From: Maricurvus nonylphenolicus
GTDB taxonomy: Bacteria > Pseudomonadota > Gammaproteobacteria > Pseudomonadales > Cellvibrionaceae
DNA: 64,000 nucleotides
Assembly: GCF_042854845.1 (NCBI RefSeq)
Contig: NZ_AP031498.1
Location: 4,402,001 to 4,466,000 of the forward strand
Direction: 5' to 3'
Part shown: piece by piece, positions 8,021-16,859 of the stretch
Layout: every line of letters begins with the position of its first letter
How positions within the stretch are numbered: the stretch's first letter is position 1
The notes under the pieces: generated by a model
Seen by the model: the letters and a program-made list of their open reading frames with translations, nothing else
What the model was told of the DNA's origin: nothing
Databases searched by the model: none
Position numbers and translations under genes: made by a program

Positions 8021-8536
8021 TTAATCCTCGCGCTTGAAGTCCCCTTCCAGCACATCTGGACGGCGCTGCTGAGATTGAGACGGAGATTGAGGACGCTGGG
8101 GGTCGTGGTCAAAAGTTTCTCCACGAGGGTCAAAACCCGGGCCAGTACGGAAACCGGATGCCCTGAAATGAAAACCCTGATGCGGCTTGGAGATCCAGTT
8201 TTGAATCAGGCGACCCAGTAACAAACGGCGTAAACCGGGGATCAGACAGATAAAACCGATAGCATCGGTAAAGAAACCCGGCGTGAGGAGTAAGGCGCCA
8301 CCAACAGCCAGAAACAAGCCATCGACGATTTCCTGTGCTGGCAGTTGGCCCGCCTCCATCTTCTGGTTAGCTCGCAGCAGAGTCGCAAAGCCCTGCTGAC
8401 GCAACAGCGCGAGGCCAATCATGGCCGTCAGCAGCACCAAGCCAATGGTGGGCAAGGCACCAATATGGCTGCCAACCTTAATCAGCAACCACATTTCAAA
8501 TACGGGAATCAGGATAAATAACAGTAGGAGGGGCAT
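8021..8536 (-). CDS. fxsA: FxsA family inner-membrane protein
   Basis: 171 aa. The N-terminal 110 residues are the FxsA membrane domain: an opening helix (MPLLLLFILIPVFEMWLLIKVG), a second helix with GLVLLTAMIGLALLR, and the motif GGALLLTPGFFTDAIGF. The C-terminal 60 residues are hydrophilic and Q/R/P-rich. In E. coli, FxsA overproduction blocks F-plasmid exclusion of phage T7; its normal role is unclear. The location just upstream of groES is the same as in E. coli and many gammaproteobacteria, but the sigma-32 promoter lies between the two, so groESL is independently heat-induced. Confidence 0.9.
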   Translation of the reverse strand: MPLLLLFILIPVFEMWLLIKVGSHIGALPTIGLVLLTAMIGLALLRQQGFATLLRANQKMEAGQLPAQEIVDGLFLAVGGALLLTPGFFTDAIGFICLIPGLRRLLLGRLIQNWISKPHQGFHFRASGFRTGPGFDPRGETFDHDPQRPQSPSQSQQRRPDVLEGDFKRED

Positions 8537-8654
8537 AGTGACCTTATTAAGGGGTTAACGCGGAATTCCGCCGATACCCCTTAGATGGTGGTCAACTGGG
8601 CAAAATACAAGGTGACCCCGCTCTGATTTACGCTTCTTAACGCCCTAAAGCAGG

Positions 8655-9695
8655 CTACCATTCGTAACCTACACCGACTTTAAACTTGGTATCTTCACGA
8701 CGGTTGTCCGCTTGCGGGTCGTTGTCGTAGTCATACTCCAGCAAAAACTCAGAGAACAGGCCCTCGCCCAAGGGCACATTAAAGCCGGTATCACTGGCAA
8801 AGCGCCAATCATCACTATTGTCCACCGAATAGAGTAATTCATGGTTGTGGATAAACTTCAGCGATATCGGGAACTGGTAACTGAAATCCGTCGCGAAGCG
8901 TAACAAGGTTTGATCGAGCTTGCTGTTAAAGGTTGGGTCCAGCTTCTGCTCTTCGTCTGGATTGAAAAGCTCTTTGATATACTCCACACCCAGTTCCAGC
9001 GCCAGGCCTCCGCGGTGGGACTCCCACATCTGGTGGCCCAATCCGCTACCTAGCAGGTAACTTTCATCGATATTTTTCGAATCATCGGCGCCAATACCCA
9101 CTTCGTTGTACCAGAACCAACTCTCATCGAAGAACCAGTCAAGGCGGTACTTGATGTCGTACTCCTCATCCACCGGGTCATCATCTGAGGATTCGCTTTC
9201 GTATTCCAACGTCATAACATGACGGTATTCGCCACGGCGGAACTTCACTTCACTGGATACATCCCAGTCTTCTTCCACCTTGTTACCCCGGGAATGCGTA
9301 CCGGCAATGGCCACTTTACCTTCATAGTCATATGCACCGGCGGCATATTCGGCATAGGGCTGCAGTGAATCTACAGATAACAGAGAGATTTTGACCTTGT
9401 CGCCATCGGCGCAGTCGTACATCAGGCGCCCCTCATCCATACCGCGAATCCGGCAGGGTAAATCATGGCCGTTGACCTTCACATAGGTCTCAGTGCGCAG
9501 CTGCAACACCTTGCTTTTCTCAATGGTCAGCTCACCAAAGTTCTCCGACTTCCAGTAGATAATATCGTCCTGCAGCCGGGTCAGATCCCCTTTAATCCAA
9601 TCACCGTTATTTAAAATGATTTCACCGGCTAACGACGCAGTGGAGATAAAGGTGGAAACAAGAAGAGTCAGCAGACCCCCAAAATAAGCTTTCAC
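8655..9695 (-). CDS. DUF481 (YdiY-like) outer-membrane protein
   Basis: A 346-aa exported protein. I start it at a GTG (9695), giving a signal peptide VKAYFGGLLTLLVSTFISTASLAG; extending the frame to 9923 would run through the divergent alkyltransferase-like gene. The N-terminal part (EIILNNGDWIKGDLTRLQDD) resembles a small beta domain. The C-terminal 200 residues are alternating amphipathic strands ending in FKVGVGYEW, as expected for a DUF481 outer-membrane barrel with a C-terminal aromatic residue. The function of the family is unknown. The start codon choice is uncertain because no strong ribosome-binding site is visible. Confidence 0.8.
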   Translation of the reverse strand: MKAYFGGLLTLLVSTFISTASLAGEIILNNGDWIKGDLTRLQDDIIYWKSENFGELTIEKSKVLQLRTETYVKVNGHDLPCRIRGMDEGRLMYDCADGDKVKISLLSVDSLQPYAEYAAGAYDYEGKVAIAGTHSRGNKVEEDWDVSSEVKFRRGEYRHVMTLEYESESSDDDPVDEEYDIKYRLDWFFDESWFWYNEVGIGADDSKNIDESYLLGSGLGHQMWESHRGGLALELGVEYIKELFNPDEEQKLDPTFNSKLDQTLLRFATDFSYQFPISLKFIHNHELLYSVDNSDDWRFASDTGFNVPLGEGLFSEFLLEYDYDNDPQADNRREDTKFKVGVGYEW

Positions 9696-9749
9696 GCGCC
9701 CAATCCAATCTGTCAAAATTGTGGGTATTCTACTACTGGGCAGCCACAA

Positions 9750-10055
9750 ATGTCTCAAAACCCGGAAATGCGCGAAGCTATTTTGCTGGTCATCAATGCC
9801 ATTCCCAAAGGCAGGGTCGCCGCCTATGGCCAAATTGCTGAGATGGCTGGCTTTCCTGGACGGGCACGTTTGGTCGGCTATATTTTGCGCAATCTGCCCA
9901 GTGACAGTAACCTGCCCTGGCATCGGGTGCTCAACAGTCAGGGCAAGTTGTCGTTAGACGGCCCAAGCGGCCAAGAACAGCAACGGCGCTTGGAGAACGA
10001 TGGCGTGAGTTTGTATAAGGGTAAAGTCGCTAAGGCTTACTTTTGGCAGCCCTAG
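9750..10055 (+). CDS. Alkyltransferase-like protein (ATL), MGMT family
   Basis: A 101-aa protein with the fold of the C-terminal domain of O6-alkylguanine-DNA alkyltransferase. The active-site motif PCHRV is PWHRV here (W57), the hallmark of ATL proteins, so it cannot accept an alkyl group. Family members bind O6-alkylguanine, bend the DNA and hand the lesion to nucleotide excision repair. The helix-turn-helix (GRVAAYGQIAEMAGFPGRAR) and the arginine finger (R40) are intact. It is divergent from the DUF481 gene and convergent with ampG, with only 12 bases between the stops. Confidence 0.92.
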   Translation: MSQNPEMREAILLVINAIPKGRVAAYGQIAEMAGFPGRARLVGYILRNLPSDSNLPWHRVLNSQGKLSLDGPSGQEQQRRLENDGVSLYKGKVAKAYFWQP

Positions 10056-10067
10056 CTTGTAACAACA

Positions 10068-11459
10068 TTAGCTTTTAACAGCGTTAGACTCTTCCGCTTC
10101 CATACCCTGCAAGTGACGGCCATTATGGCGAGCCACCACAACAGCCAGAATAATCGCCGGGATTCCCATGAAGGCCGCATACAGGAAGAAGCTGTGGTAG
10201 TCGTAGGCATCGACAATAATACCGGAAAAGCCACTGAGGAATTTCCCTGGTAAGGTCATCAGAGAACTAAATAGCGCATATTGGGTAGCTGTGTAGGCGC
10301 GGTTAGTCATGCCCGATAGATAGGCGATAAAGGCGGCATTGGCAAAACCACCACTAAGGTTATCAGCGCTGATCACAATCGCCAGCCATGTAAGATCGGG
10401 GCCAGCCAATGCCAGTTGGGCAAACAATACATTGGTCACGGCAACCAGCACTGCCCCGGCAATTAAGGGCCTAAAAACACCATAGCGTACCACCAGCAAA
10501 CCACCGATAAAGGTACCGGCGATGGTCATAAAGAAACCAAACACCTTACCTATATCCGCAATTTCTGTCTTGCTGAAACCCAAATCCAAATAGAAGGGAT
10601 TCGCCATAATACCCATGGTGATATCACTGAGACGATAAAGGCCGATAAACAGCAACACCAATATGGCAAAACGGCCATTGCGTTGGAAGAACTCTACAAA
10701 AGGCGCTACTACAGCACTGGCAAACCAGGCTGCCAGTCGCTGACTGCGGGTTTGAGGTTGGTGGTGAAGCACCTGTTCAATTAAATGGCTTTCAATGTCG
10801 TCAGTTTGTGCATTTATTTCGTGGCGAGGCTCGCGAATCAACAGCACAGTGATAACACCAACCCCCATCAATGCAGCCATGGACACATACGCCCACATCC
10901 AGGAACTGAATTCTGCGATATACAGAGCCCCTGCCCCGGCGACCAGCATGGCGATGCGATAACCGGTGATATAACTGGCCGACATGGCCCCTTGATATTC
11001 TGTTACCGCCGATTCGATACGGAATGCATCGATGGCGATATCCTGTGTAGCCGAGGAAAAGGCTACCAGCACTGCACACAACGCCAGGGCAACCAACTGG
11101 GTTTCGGGATCACAAGCCACCATGGCTAGCAAGCCCACAATAATGCCCAACTGACCAGCCAACATCCAACTGCGTCGTTGGCCTAAGGCACGAGTCAGCA
11201 ACGGCAAACGTAAACGGTCAACAATCGGCGCCCAAAACACTTTTACCGAATAGGTAATCCCCACCCAGCCAAAAAAGCCAATGGCACTGCGACTAACCTC
11301 CATCTCCCGTAACCAGGCACTCAGTGTCGAAAACACCAATAACAACGGCAATCCTGCCGCAAAACCCAGAAACAACATGGCCACTACCTGAGGCTTCAGA
11401 TAGACCAAAAAGGCTTCGCGCCAGGTATGTACAGGAGAGGTATTAAATGATGCAGCCAT
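10068..11459 (-). CDS. ampG: AmpG-like muropeptide permease (MFS)
   Basis: A 463-aa major facilitator protein with about 12-14 hydrophobic segments. It starts YLKPQVVAMLFLGFAAGLPLLLVFSTLSAWL, the characteristic opening of AmpG, which imports anhydro-muropeptides from the periplasm for cell-wall recycling. Further family features are ITYSVKVFWAPIVDRLRLP and RRSWM in the first cytoplasmic loop, and LSGMTNRAYTATQYALFSSL late in the protein. A central cytoplasmic loop of about 40 residues lies around positions 210-250. AmpD and AmpE are encoded 7 kb away, so wall recycling genes are partly clustered. Confidence 0.88.
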   Translation of the reverse strand: MAASFNTSPVHTWREAFLVYLKPQVVAMLFLGFAAGLPLLLVFSTLSAWLREMEVSRSAIGFFGWVGITYSVKVFWAPIVDRLRLPLLTRALGQRRSWMLAGQLGIIVGLLAMVACDPETQLVALALCAVLVAFSSATQDIAIDAFRIESAVTEYQGAMSASYITGYRIAMLVAGAGALYIAEFSSWMWAYVSMAALMGVGVITVLLIREPRHEINAQTDDIESHLIEQVLHHQPQTRSQRLAAWFASAVVAPFVEFFQRNGRFAILVLLFIGLYRLSDITMGIMANPFYLDLGFSKTEIADIGKVFGFFMTIAGTFIGGLLVVRYGVFRPLIAGAVLVAVTNVLFAQLALAGPDLTWLAIVISADNLSGGFANAAFIAYLSGMTNRAYTATQYALFSSLMTLPGKFLSGFSGIIVDAYDYHSFFLYAAFMGIPAIILAVVVARHNGRHLQGMEAEESNAVKS

Positions 11460-11528
11460 TTTTCTTATCGGTTTGACTTCTTAGTCCGGGCATTTCGATA
11501 TACCCTAACACAACTCGCAGTCCCCGAC

Positions 11529-12431
11529 ATGGTTAAGATCTCAATGGGCAACATCCTCGAAGTCCGCAATCTGGTTAAGCACTTTAAAAAAGTACAGGCA
11601 GTGAACGGCTTAAGTTTTTCCATTCCCCAGGGAATTTGTTTTGGTCTTCTAGGCCCCAACGGAGCCGGTAAAACCACCACCATTGAGATGATCGAAGGTA
11701 TCACTCAACCCACGTCGGGAGAGATCTTCTATAAAGGTGAAAAACATAGCGATAAATTCAAACTGGAAGCGGGTATCCAGTTTCAGTCCACCGCACTAAT
11801 GGATTACCTGACGGTACGGGAGGTGCTGGAACTGTTTGCCAGTTTTTACCCCAAGCCCCAACCTCTGGATAAACTGGTTGAACAGTGCAGCTTGGCAGAG
11901 TTTCTTGATCAACCTGCCGCAAAGTTATCAGGCGGACAACGCCAGCGAGTACTGCTGGCTGTCGCCCTGGTTAATGATCCGGAAATAATTTTCCTCGATG
12001 AACCCACAACCGGCCTTGATCCACAGTCGCGGCGCAATTTTTGGGCATTGATCGAAGCCATTAAACAACAGGGCAAAACCGTGGTGTTAACCACCCACTA
12101 TATGGATGAAGCCGAGCAACTCTGTGACCAGTTGCTTATTGTTGACCGCGGCAAAATCATCGCTGAAGGTACGCCTACCGCATTATTACAGGAACACTTC
12201 CAGCATGTGTTTGTCTGTCTGGATAAACAGGATATAGGCCCGCAGCAATTGCAGCACCTGACAACACATACTGAACAGCTCAATGGCCAAGTGGTAATAA
12301 AAACCGAGTCGGTAGAAAACACCTTACAGCAATTAATTGCCGAAGGTATATCCATTCAGTCTTTACAGGTACGCAATCCAACACTGGATGATTTATTTCT
12401 TAAACTCACTGGTCACAGCCTTCGCGAATAA
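11529..12431 (+). CDS. ABC transporter ATP-binding protein (ABC-2 export type)
   Basis: A 300-aa ATPase subunit of the drug-resistance/export group. Walker A is GPNGAGKTT (42-50), the signature is LSGGQRQR and Walker B is IIFLDEPTTGLDP, followed by the H-loop TTHYMDEAEQL. The C-terminal 80 residues are the extension typical of DrrA/CcmA-like subunits. It pairs with the ABC-2 permease that begins 14 bases later. The start may be 11529 or the ATG at 11544 (MGNILEVRNLV); neither has a strong ribosome-binding site. The substrate is unknown. Confidence 0.9.
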   Translation: MVKISMGNILEVRNLVKHFKKVQAVNGLSFSIPQGICFGLLGPNGAGKTTTIEMIEGITQPTSGEIFYKGEKHSDKFKLEAGIQFQSTALMDYLTVREVLELFASFYPKPQPLDKLVEQCSLAEFLDQPAAKLSGGQRQRVLLAVALVNDPEIIFLDEPTTGLDPQSRRNFWALIEAIKQQGKTVVLTTHYMDEAEQLCDQLLIVDRGKIIAEGTPTALLQEHFQHVFVCLDKQDIGPQQLQHLTTHTEQLNGQVVIKTESVENTLQQLIAEGISIQSLQVRNPTLDDLFLKLTGHSLRE

Positions 12432-12445
12432 GGAAAGCAGGTTAA

Positions 12446-13459
12446 ATGAAACAACTTCTGGCGCTATTCTTTGCCCGCAATAAAGAATACTACCGCGATA
12501 AGGGCTCACTGACCTGGTCCTTTATTATGCCGCCGCTGATTATTGCGGTGGTAAGCCTGGCCTTTTCCGGTGGTGAAAAGCCGTTATTTAAAGTGGGCTA
12601 CTTTCCAGAAAATGCCGAGCTTCCCTCAGCCTTTCAACAAGTGGACTATATCCAGCCCATTGCCATTGAAAAATCAGACAGTGCCTTTACCAAAATTCGC
12701 CACCACCAGATTGATATCCTGCTGGATTTAAGCGGTACACAAGAATATTGGGTTAACCCTCAATCCCAGCGTGGCGCCATACTGCAAGCACTGCTAGCGC
12801 AAGGTGATTCTGCAACACCGGAAAACTGGCAAACCAACAGCTTGGCTGGCCGCCAGGTCCGTTATATTGACTGGGCTATTCCCGGTATTTTGAGCATGAA
12901 CCTGATGTTTAGTGGATTGTTTGGCGTAGGCTATGTCATTGTGCGCTACCGTAAAAACGGCGTACTGAAACGCCTGCAGGCAACACCCGTGTCACCGCTC
13001 AACTTTTTAGGCGCGCAAATTTTATCGCGCTTGGTGATCATGTTGATCGTCAGTGTTTTGGTCTATATCGCCAGCGATTTCTTTTTGGATTTCCTGATGC
13101 TGGGTAGCTACCTCAACCTATTGTTGGTCGCCATCCTGGGCAATGTGTGTATTCTGTCACTGGGCCTGATTATCGCCAGCCGCCTGGCCAGTGAAGAACT
13201 GGCCAATGGCCTGCTAAATTTTTTAACCTTTCCTATGTTATTGCTATCTGAAATCTGGTTCTCTCTAGATGGTGCGCCTGAGTGGATGGTAACCGCATCG
13301 GATTTCCTGCCACTCACCCATATGGTACAGGCCGCTCGCGCTATTATGCTGGAAGGTGCAGGCTTGGCAGACATTAGCCAACATCTGCTGATTCTCATTG
13401 GAATGACGATCGCCTTCCTCACAATTGCCGCAAATCTGTTCAAATGGAGATCTGACTGA
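12446..13459 (+). CDS. ABC-2 type transporter permease
   Basis: A 337-aa permease: a first transmembrane helix at about 22-42 (LTWSFIMPPLIIAVVSLAF), a soluble domain of about 110 residues, then five helices in the second half, including SMNLMFSGLFGVGYVIVRYRKNGVLKRLQATPVSP, the typical ABC-2 coupling segment. It forms an exporter with the preceding ATPase, 14 bases upstream. The architecture is that of small-molecule or lipid exporters; the substrate cannot be read from the sequence. Confidence 0.9.
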   Translation: MKQLLALFFARNKEYYRDKGSLTWSFIMPPLIIAVVSLAFSGGEKPLFKVGYFPENAELPSAFQQVDYIQPIAIEKSDSAFTKIRHHQIDILLDLSGTQEYWVNPQSQRGAILQALLAQGDSATPENWQTNSLAGRQVRYIDWAIPGILSMNLMFSGLFGVGYVIVRYRKNGVLKRLQATPVSPLNFLGAQILSRLVIMLIVSVLVYIASDFFLDFLMLGSYLNLLLVAILGNVCILSLGLIIASRLASEELANGLLNFLTFPMLLLSEIWFSLDGAPEWMVTASDFLPLTHMVQAARAIMLEGAGLADISQHLLILIGMTIAFLTIAANLFKWRSD

Positions 13460-13634
13460 TCAGTTTTCACCCAAATCAACAATTCTTTACATCCGAAGGG
13501 CGTTTTTTGTTCGATCTGGCTATAGGAAGCTCACTTTGAGGCCCCTATAATCACGCCCGCACAATATTGCTTATAAGTCCGACAGCTCGATCTGGTATTA
13601 CGAGCCGTCACCCATTAGAAGTTTGAGGTAAACC

Positions 13635-13895
13635 ATGAAAAAGTTAATCGCCCTTGCCCTGATCACCTTTACTGCATCTGCCGTTGCAGGCCCTAAAGGC
13701 CTGAAGCCTGCAGGTACTGGTACCCACTCTGACGGTCGTAGCTACGACATCGTAAGCGTTAGCTGCAGCGGCAGCAAAACTCCACGCGAAATCATCCGTT
13801 TCGAAGGAACTAAAGAGTGGTGTCTGACTGACGAGTCCCTGTGCTCCAAGTCCAAAATGCGCACTGCCAAGAAAGCGTGTAAGAAAAAAGCCTAA
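13635..13895 (+). CDS. Small secreted cysteine-containing basic protein
   Basis: 86 aa. A signal peptide (MKKLIALALITFTASAVAG) with probable cleavage near A18 leaves a mature protein of about 68 residues with four cysteines (in VSCSG, EWCLT, SLCSK and KKACKKKA) and a strongly basic end. It probably forms two disulfides in the periplasm. The GAGGTAA ribosome-binding site is good and a strong terminator follows, so it is a real, independently transcribed gene. Codon use is that of a well-expressed gene (CTG, CGT, GGT). The family is not recognised. Confidence 0.75.
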   Translation: MKKLIALALITFTASAVAGPKGLKPAGTGTHSDGRSYDIVSVSCSGSKTPREIIRFEGTKEWCLTDESLCSKSKMRTAKKACKKKA

Positions 13896-13917
13896 GCTTT
13901 TTAAGAAGATTTTTAAG

Positions 13918-13953
13918 CGGGTCTTAATGATAAGCGTTAAGACCCGTTTTTTT
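13918..13953. terminator. Strong rho-independent terminator
   Basis: A 10-bp perfect stem CGGGTCTTAA (13918-13927) with TTAAGACCCG (13937-13946) is followed by seven T. It ends the small secreted protein gene and may also serve the convergent yajQ. Confidence 0.92.
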
Positions 13954-13974
13954 ATGCCTGGCGCTTTCCCGAAA

Positions 13975-14457
13975 TCAGTCGCGGAAATTATTGTATTGCA
14001 GCGGCATTTCAATATCGGCTTCGCGTAACATGGCGATAACCGCCTGCAAATCATCGCGCTTTTTACCCGTAACCCGTACCTGATCGCCCTGAATTTGCGC
14101 CTGCACCTTCATCTTTTTGTCTTTAATCAATTTGACAATCTTGCGACATAGATCGCTGTCCAGACCAGTGCGAACAGTAACTTCCTGGCGCACCTGCTTA
14201 CCCAGCGGTTTAGGGTCAGCCACCTCCAGACACTTAATATCGATCTTGTTTTTGTGCAGACTACTCTTCAGTACATCCAGCATCTGCTCCAACTGAAAAT
14301 CTACTTCGGCCCAAATAATGACAACAAAATCGTTGCGCTCGAACTTGGCATCCACCCCTTTAAAGTCGAAGCGATTGCCAATAAGACGGTTCGCCTGATC
14401 CACCGAGTTGGTCAAAATATGTTTATCAACTTCTGAAACTACATCAAACGAGGCCAT
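13975..14457 (-). CDS. yajQ: YajQ family nucleotide-binding protein
   Basis: 160 aa, full length for the family (tandem ferredoxin-like domains). It starts MASFDVVSEVDKHILTNSVDQA and contains the conserved NRFDFKGVDAKFE and the GDQVRVTGKKRDDLQAVI C-terminal segment. Members bind nucleotides; the Xanthomonas and Pseudomonas proteins bind cyclic di-GMP and act in transcription control. It is monocistronic. It adds to the many c-di-GMP genes in this window. Confidence 0.95.
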   Translation of the reverse strand: MASFDVVSEVDKHILTNSVDQANRLIGNRFDFKGVDAKFERNDFVVIIWAEVDFQLEQMLDVLKSSLHKNKIDIKCLEVADPKPLGKQVRQEVTVRTGLDSDLCRKIVKLIKDKKMKVQAQIQGDQVRVTGKKRDDLQAVIAMLREADIEMPLQYNNFRD

Positions 14458-14631
14458 TCGATTCTCCTGCTTTGTGGCACATCAATCACTATGGATTAAT
14501 CGCTATGGATAGCGCCTTTTGGCTTGTTAGATAAAGGAGGAATAATAACAGAGGCACTTAGCCAGGTTTCAACTATTATTAAATGACGATTGCTGTTGTT
14601 TGAGACATGAACATGGAGCTTGTAGGCGCCA

Positions 14632-15771
14632 ATGACCATCCCAACCCCCTCTGTAAATACCGATACAGAATCCAACACGCACTATCTACAATTTAACAGC
14701 CACGGCCAACGACCACTGTTTGCCCAACGGGCAGATTATGCGCAAATGCTGGATCTCTTTGATTGCATTTCTCAGCAGCAACAGATTTCCACGCTGGTAT
14801 TTTGCCTATTGCCTCACAGTATTCACTGGTTAATTCATGCGCCGGATGAGAATGCCGAGGCTATCGGCCAATGGCTGCAGCACGCCTATACCCAGCTTTA
14901 CAATGAACAGCAGCAACGTAATGGCAGCCTATTCAACAAACGTATGCTGTGCCACAAAGTCGATCCGTTTCAGGACTTTGCCGAGTTAAGCCACCAGATT
15001 CATCACTTACCTGTTGCAGGCAAGCTGGTTCCAGATCCCGCGATTTACCCCTGGTCCAGCCATAAACTCTACCTGAACCGCAGTAATCAACATCCGCGTT
15101 GGTTTCTAGCTTCTCCCCTGTTAAACCGTATTGCCAACCAGCGTGCCAGCCAGATCCGGCGCTATAGCCAGTTTATGGCTCCCGCACCGAAGCATTGGGC
15201 ACATATCGAAAACAAACAAGACTCTGGAGCCCCTCTTAACGCTATACAAGAGCCTCTTGAGCAAGAAACCTCCTGGCAGCCAGACCTTGAGTGGTTAGTG
15301 GCGTTTGTCTGCCAGGACTATCAGATTTCAACCAGCGACCTGCACCTGTGGCGTCGTCAGCGGCTCATGAATGAAGTCAAAGCCGTTATCGCCAGCCTGG
15401 CACAGCAATGGCAGGTATGCGGACTGGAAACCCTCTCAAAAGAACTGCAGATCGATCAAGAACAGCTTGAAAGTAGCATGCGCTACCTGCAACAACAGAA
15501 ATCACTGTCCCTGCACCGCCTGACTATCGCTCTTGAAAAAGAGATTGGCCCTGCACCTGAGCCTTGGCGAGAAGATGAGATTGATAAGGAAACACCGTTT
15601 GAAACGGAGGACGAACCACACACATCTGAAGATTCTATCGACGGTGAAATTGCGAGTATTCAACAAGAAGAACAAGACCTGTCCGACCAACTGGATATGA
15701 CACCCGTTACCGAGGATATAGAAGCCGAGATAGACGCAGCGATAGAAGCAGAAATAGCGGCCCAACAATAA
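14632..15771 (+). CDS. Degenerate Y1/REP-associated transposase-like protein with acidic tail
   Basis: 379 aa. The first 150 residues align by eye with REP-associated tyrosine transposases: LVFCLLPHSIHWLIHAP replaces the usual MPNHVHLLI, followed by the Y-T-x-x-YN stretch, GSLFNKR and IYPWSSHKLY. The HUH motif is broken (H-S-I-H, first catalytic His shifted or replaced by Ser63), and the R-Y typical after the GxLW/F motif reads R-M. A second domain (about 215-300) looks like a DnaA-type helix-turn-helix, as in some family members. A highly acidic tail (about 300-379, E/D/Q-rich) is unusual. It may be a domesticated DNA-binding protein. REP-like palindromes occur in this window. Confidence 0.65.
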   Translation: MTIPTPSVNTDTESNTHYLQFNSHGQRPLFAQRADYAQMLDLFDCISQQQQISTLVFCLLPHSIHWLIHAPDENAEAIGQWLQHAYTQLYNEQQQRNGSLFNKRMLCHKVDPFQDFAELSHQIHHLPVAGKLVPDPAIYPWSSHKLYLNRSNQHPRWFLASPLLNRIANQRASQIRRYSQFMAPAPKHWAHIENKQDSGAPLNAIQEPLEQETSWQPDLEWLVAFVCQDYQISTSDLHLWRRQRLMNEVKAVIASLAQQWQVCGLETLSKELQIDQEQLESSMRYLQQQKSLSLHRLTIALEKEIGPAPEPWREDEIDKETPFETEDEPHTSEDSIDGEIASIQQEEQDLSDQLDMTPVTEDIEAEIDAAIEAEIAAQQ

Positions 15772-15828
15772 GAAATACTGGAAGCTAAAGTAGCTTAGCA
15801 AATATACAGGAGCAGGATCGAGAAGTGG

Positions 15829-15924
15829 ACTTGCTGGCCTACCGGGAATGCAGCTCTAGGTTCGGTGTTAGTGGCATCCATGCATAGAGGAGAACTGTAT
15901 ATTCGTACAGTCAAGCCAGCAAGT
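15829..15924. repeat. Inverted repeat downstream of the Y1-like gene
   Basis: ACTTGCTGGC (15829-15838) and GCCAGCAAGT (15915-15924) are exact reverse complements flanking 76 bases. The interior includes GGCATCCATGCAT, faintly like the core of the long hairpin elements elsewhere in the window. It could be a decayed relative. The rest of the 300-base gap between 15772 and 16072 shows no gene. Confidence 0.5.
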
Positions 15925-16072
15925 TATCCCATAATATGCCCGCACCAAGCCTTGGTCAAGCCTAATTTCGGCGCCGCCACAAACTCATAAAAGCCTTTAA
16001 AATCATAGAGTTACAAAATGGCCTAAGCAGCAATAACCGCCACAGGCCAAGAGCCAAGCGGACTGACATTTT

Positions 16073-16792
16073 TTACCGCAATTGCGACATTTCGGTACCC
16101 AGCGCTATCACCACACGGCCAATTTCCTGCCGAATACGCCCGGTATCAAAGGCATCAGGCACAGCCAGTGCCTCGTATTGTAAGCGCTGTACAGTGCCCG
16201 CAAGAATGTCTGCATCAACCTCGGGGGTCTCAGAACCAATAAGGGAATAGAAGCCTACCAGTGGCTTTAAGATGCGTTGACGCTGCTCGTAGGCAAAGCG
16301 GCGGAAGCTTTCAGGCAGGTGCAGATCAAAGAAAAAGGCCATCTCCACCCGGGTGCCCTGGGGGTTATCCAGGCACTCTTGGACATAATCCACCATATCA
16401 TCAATGATCTGGCAAATAAGCTGCTCGCGATGCTCCTCGCTCTGTAACTGTTCTGGGCTGTATTCCGCCACCTTGGTCAGCACGCCGCCGACTTTGAGGA
16501 CAATTTCATCGTGGAGGATATTTTTATGGTGAGCAAAGGCCTCCAGCAACAGCTCCTGCAGGTCTTTAAAGTAATAGGTGGTTAGCGACAGACTAACATC
16601 CGCTTCTTTCGCTACTGCCCGGTGCGTCACCGCAGACAAGCCATGGGCAGCGATTACCCGTAAGGTGGCTTCGAGGATCTTCAGGCGAGTCTGTTCACCA
16701 CGGGCACGGCGGCTTTTTTTAGCACCTTCTGGCGAAGGCTGAGACTCTGGTTGAGAGACCACAATATCTGGCTCTCCGGGAACGGATGACAA
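16073..16792 (-). CDS. TetR/AcrR family transcriptional regulator
   Basis: 239 aa. After an unstructured, polar N-terminal extension of about 30 residues (PESQPSPEGAKKSRRAR), residues 32-80 form the TetR DNA-binding domain: RLKILEATLRVIAAHG, then the helix-turn-helix with VTHRAVAKEADVSLSLTTYYF. The C-terminal ligand domain is variable and gives no hint of the effector. It is separated from ampE by 67 bases on the same strand, but no target gene is obvious. Confidence 0.88.
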   Translation of the reverse strand: MSSVPGEPDIVVSQPESQPSPEGAKKSRRARGEQTRLKILEATLRVIAAHGLSAVTHRAVAKEADVSLSLTTYYFKDLQELLLEAFAHHKNILHDEIVLKVGGVLTKVAEYSPEQLQSEEHREQLICQIIDDMVDYVQECLDNPQGTRVEMAFFFDLHLPESFRRFAYEQRQRILKPLVGFYSLIGSETPEVDADILAGTVQRLQYEALAVPDAFDTGRIRQEIGRVVIALGTEMSQLR

Positions 16793-16859
16793 AAGGATTC
16801 TCCATAAAACAACTAGGTCGCATGCAACTTTGTCCTAGAACGACCCGATAATCCCATTA

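Noticed and set aside
9696..9923. N-terminal extension of the DUF481 protein by 76 residues
   Set aside because: It would cover the start of the well-supported ATL gene, and the signal peptide begins only at the GTG at 9695.
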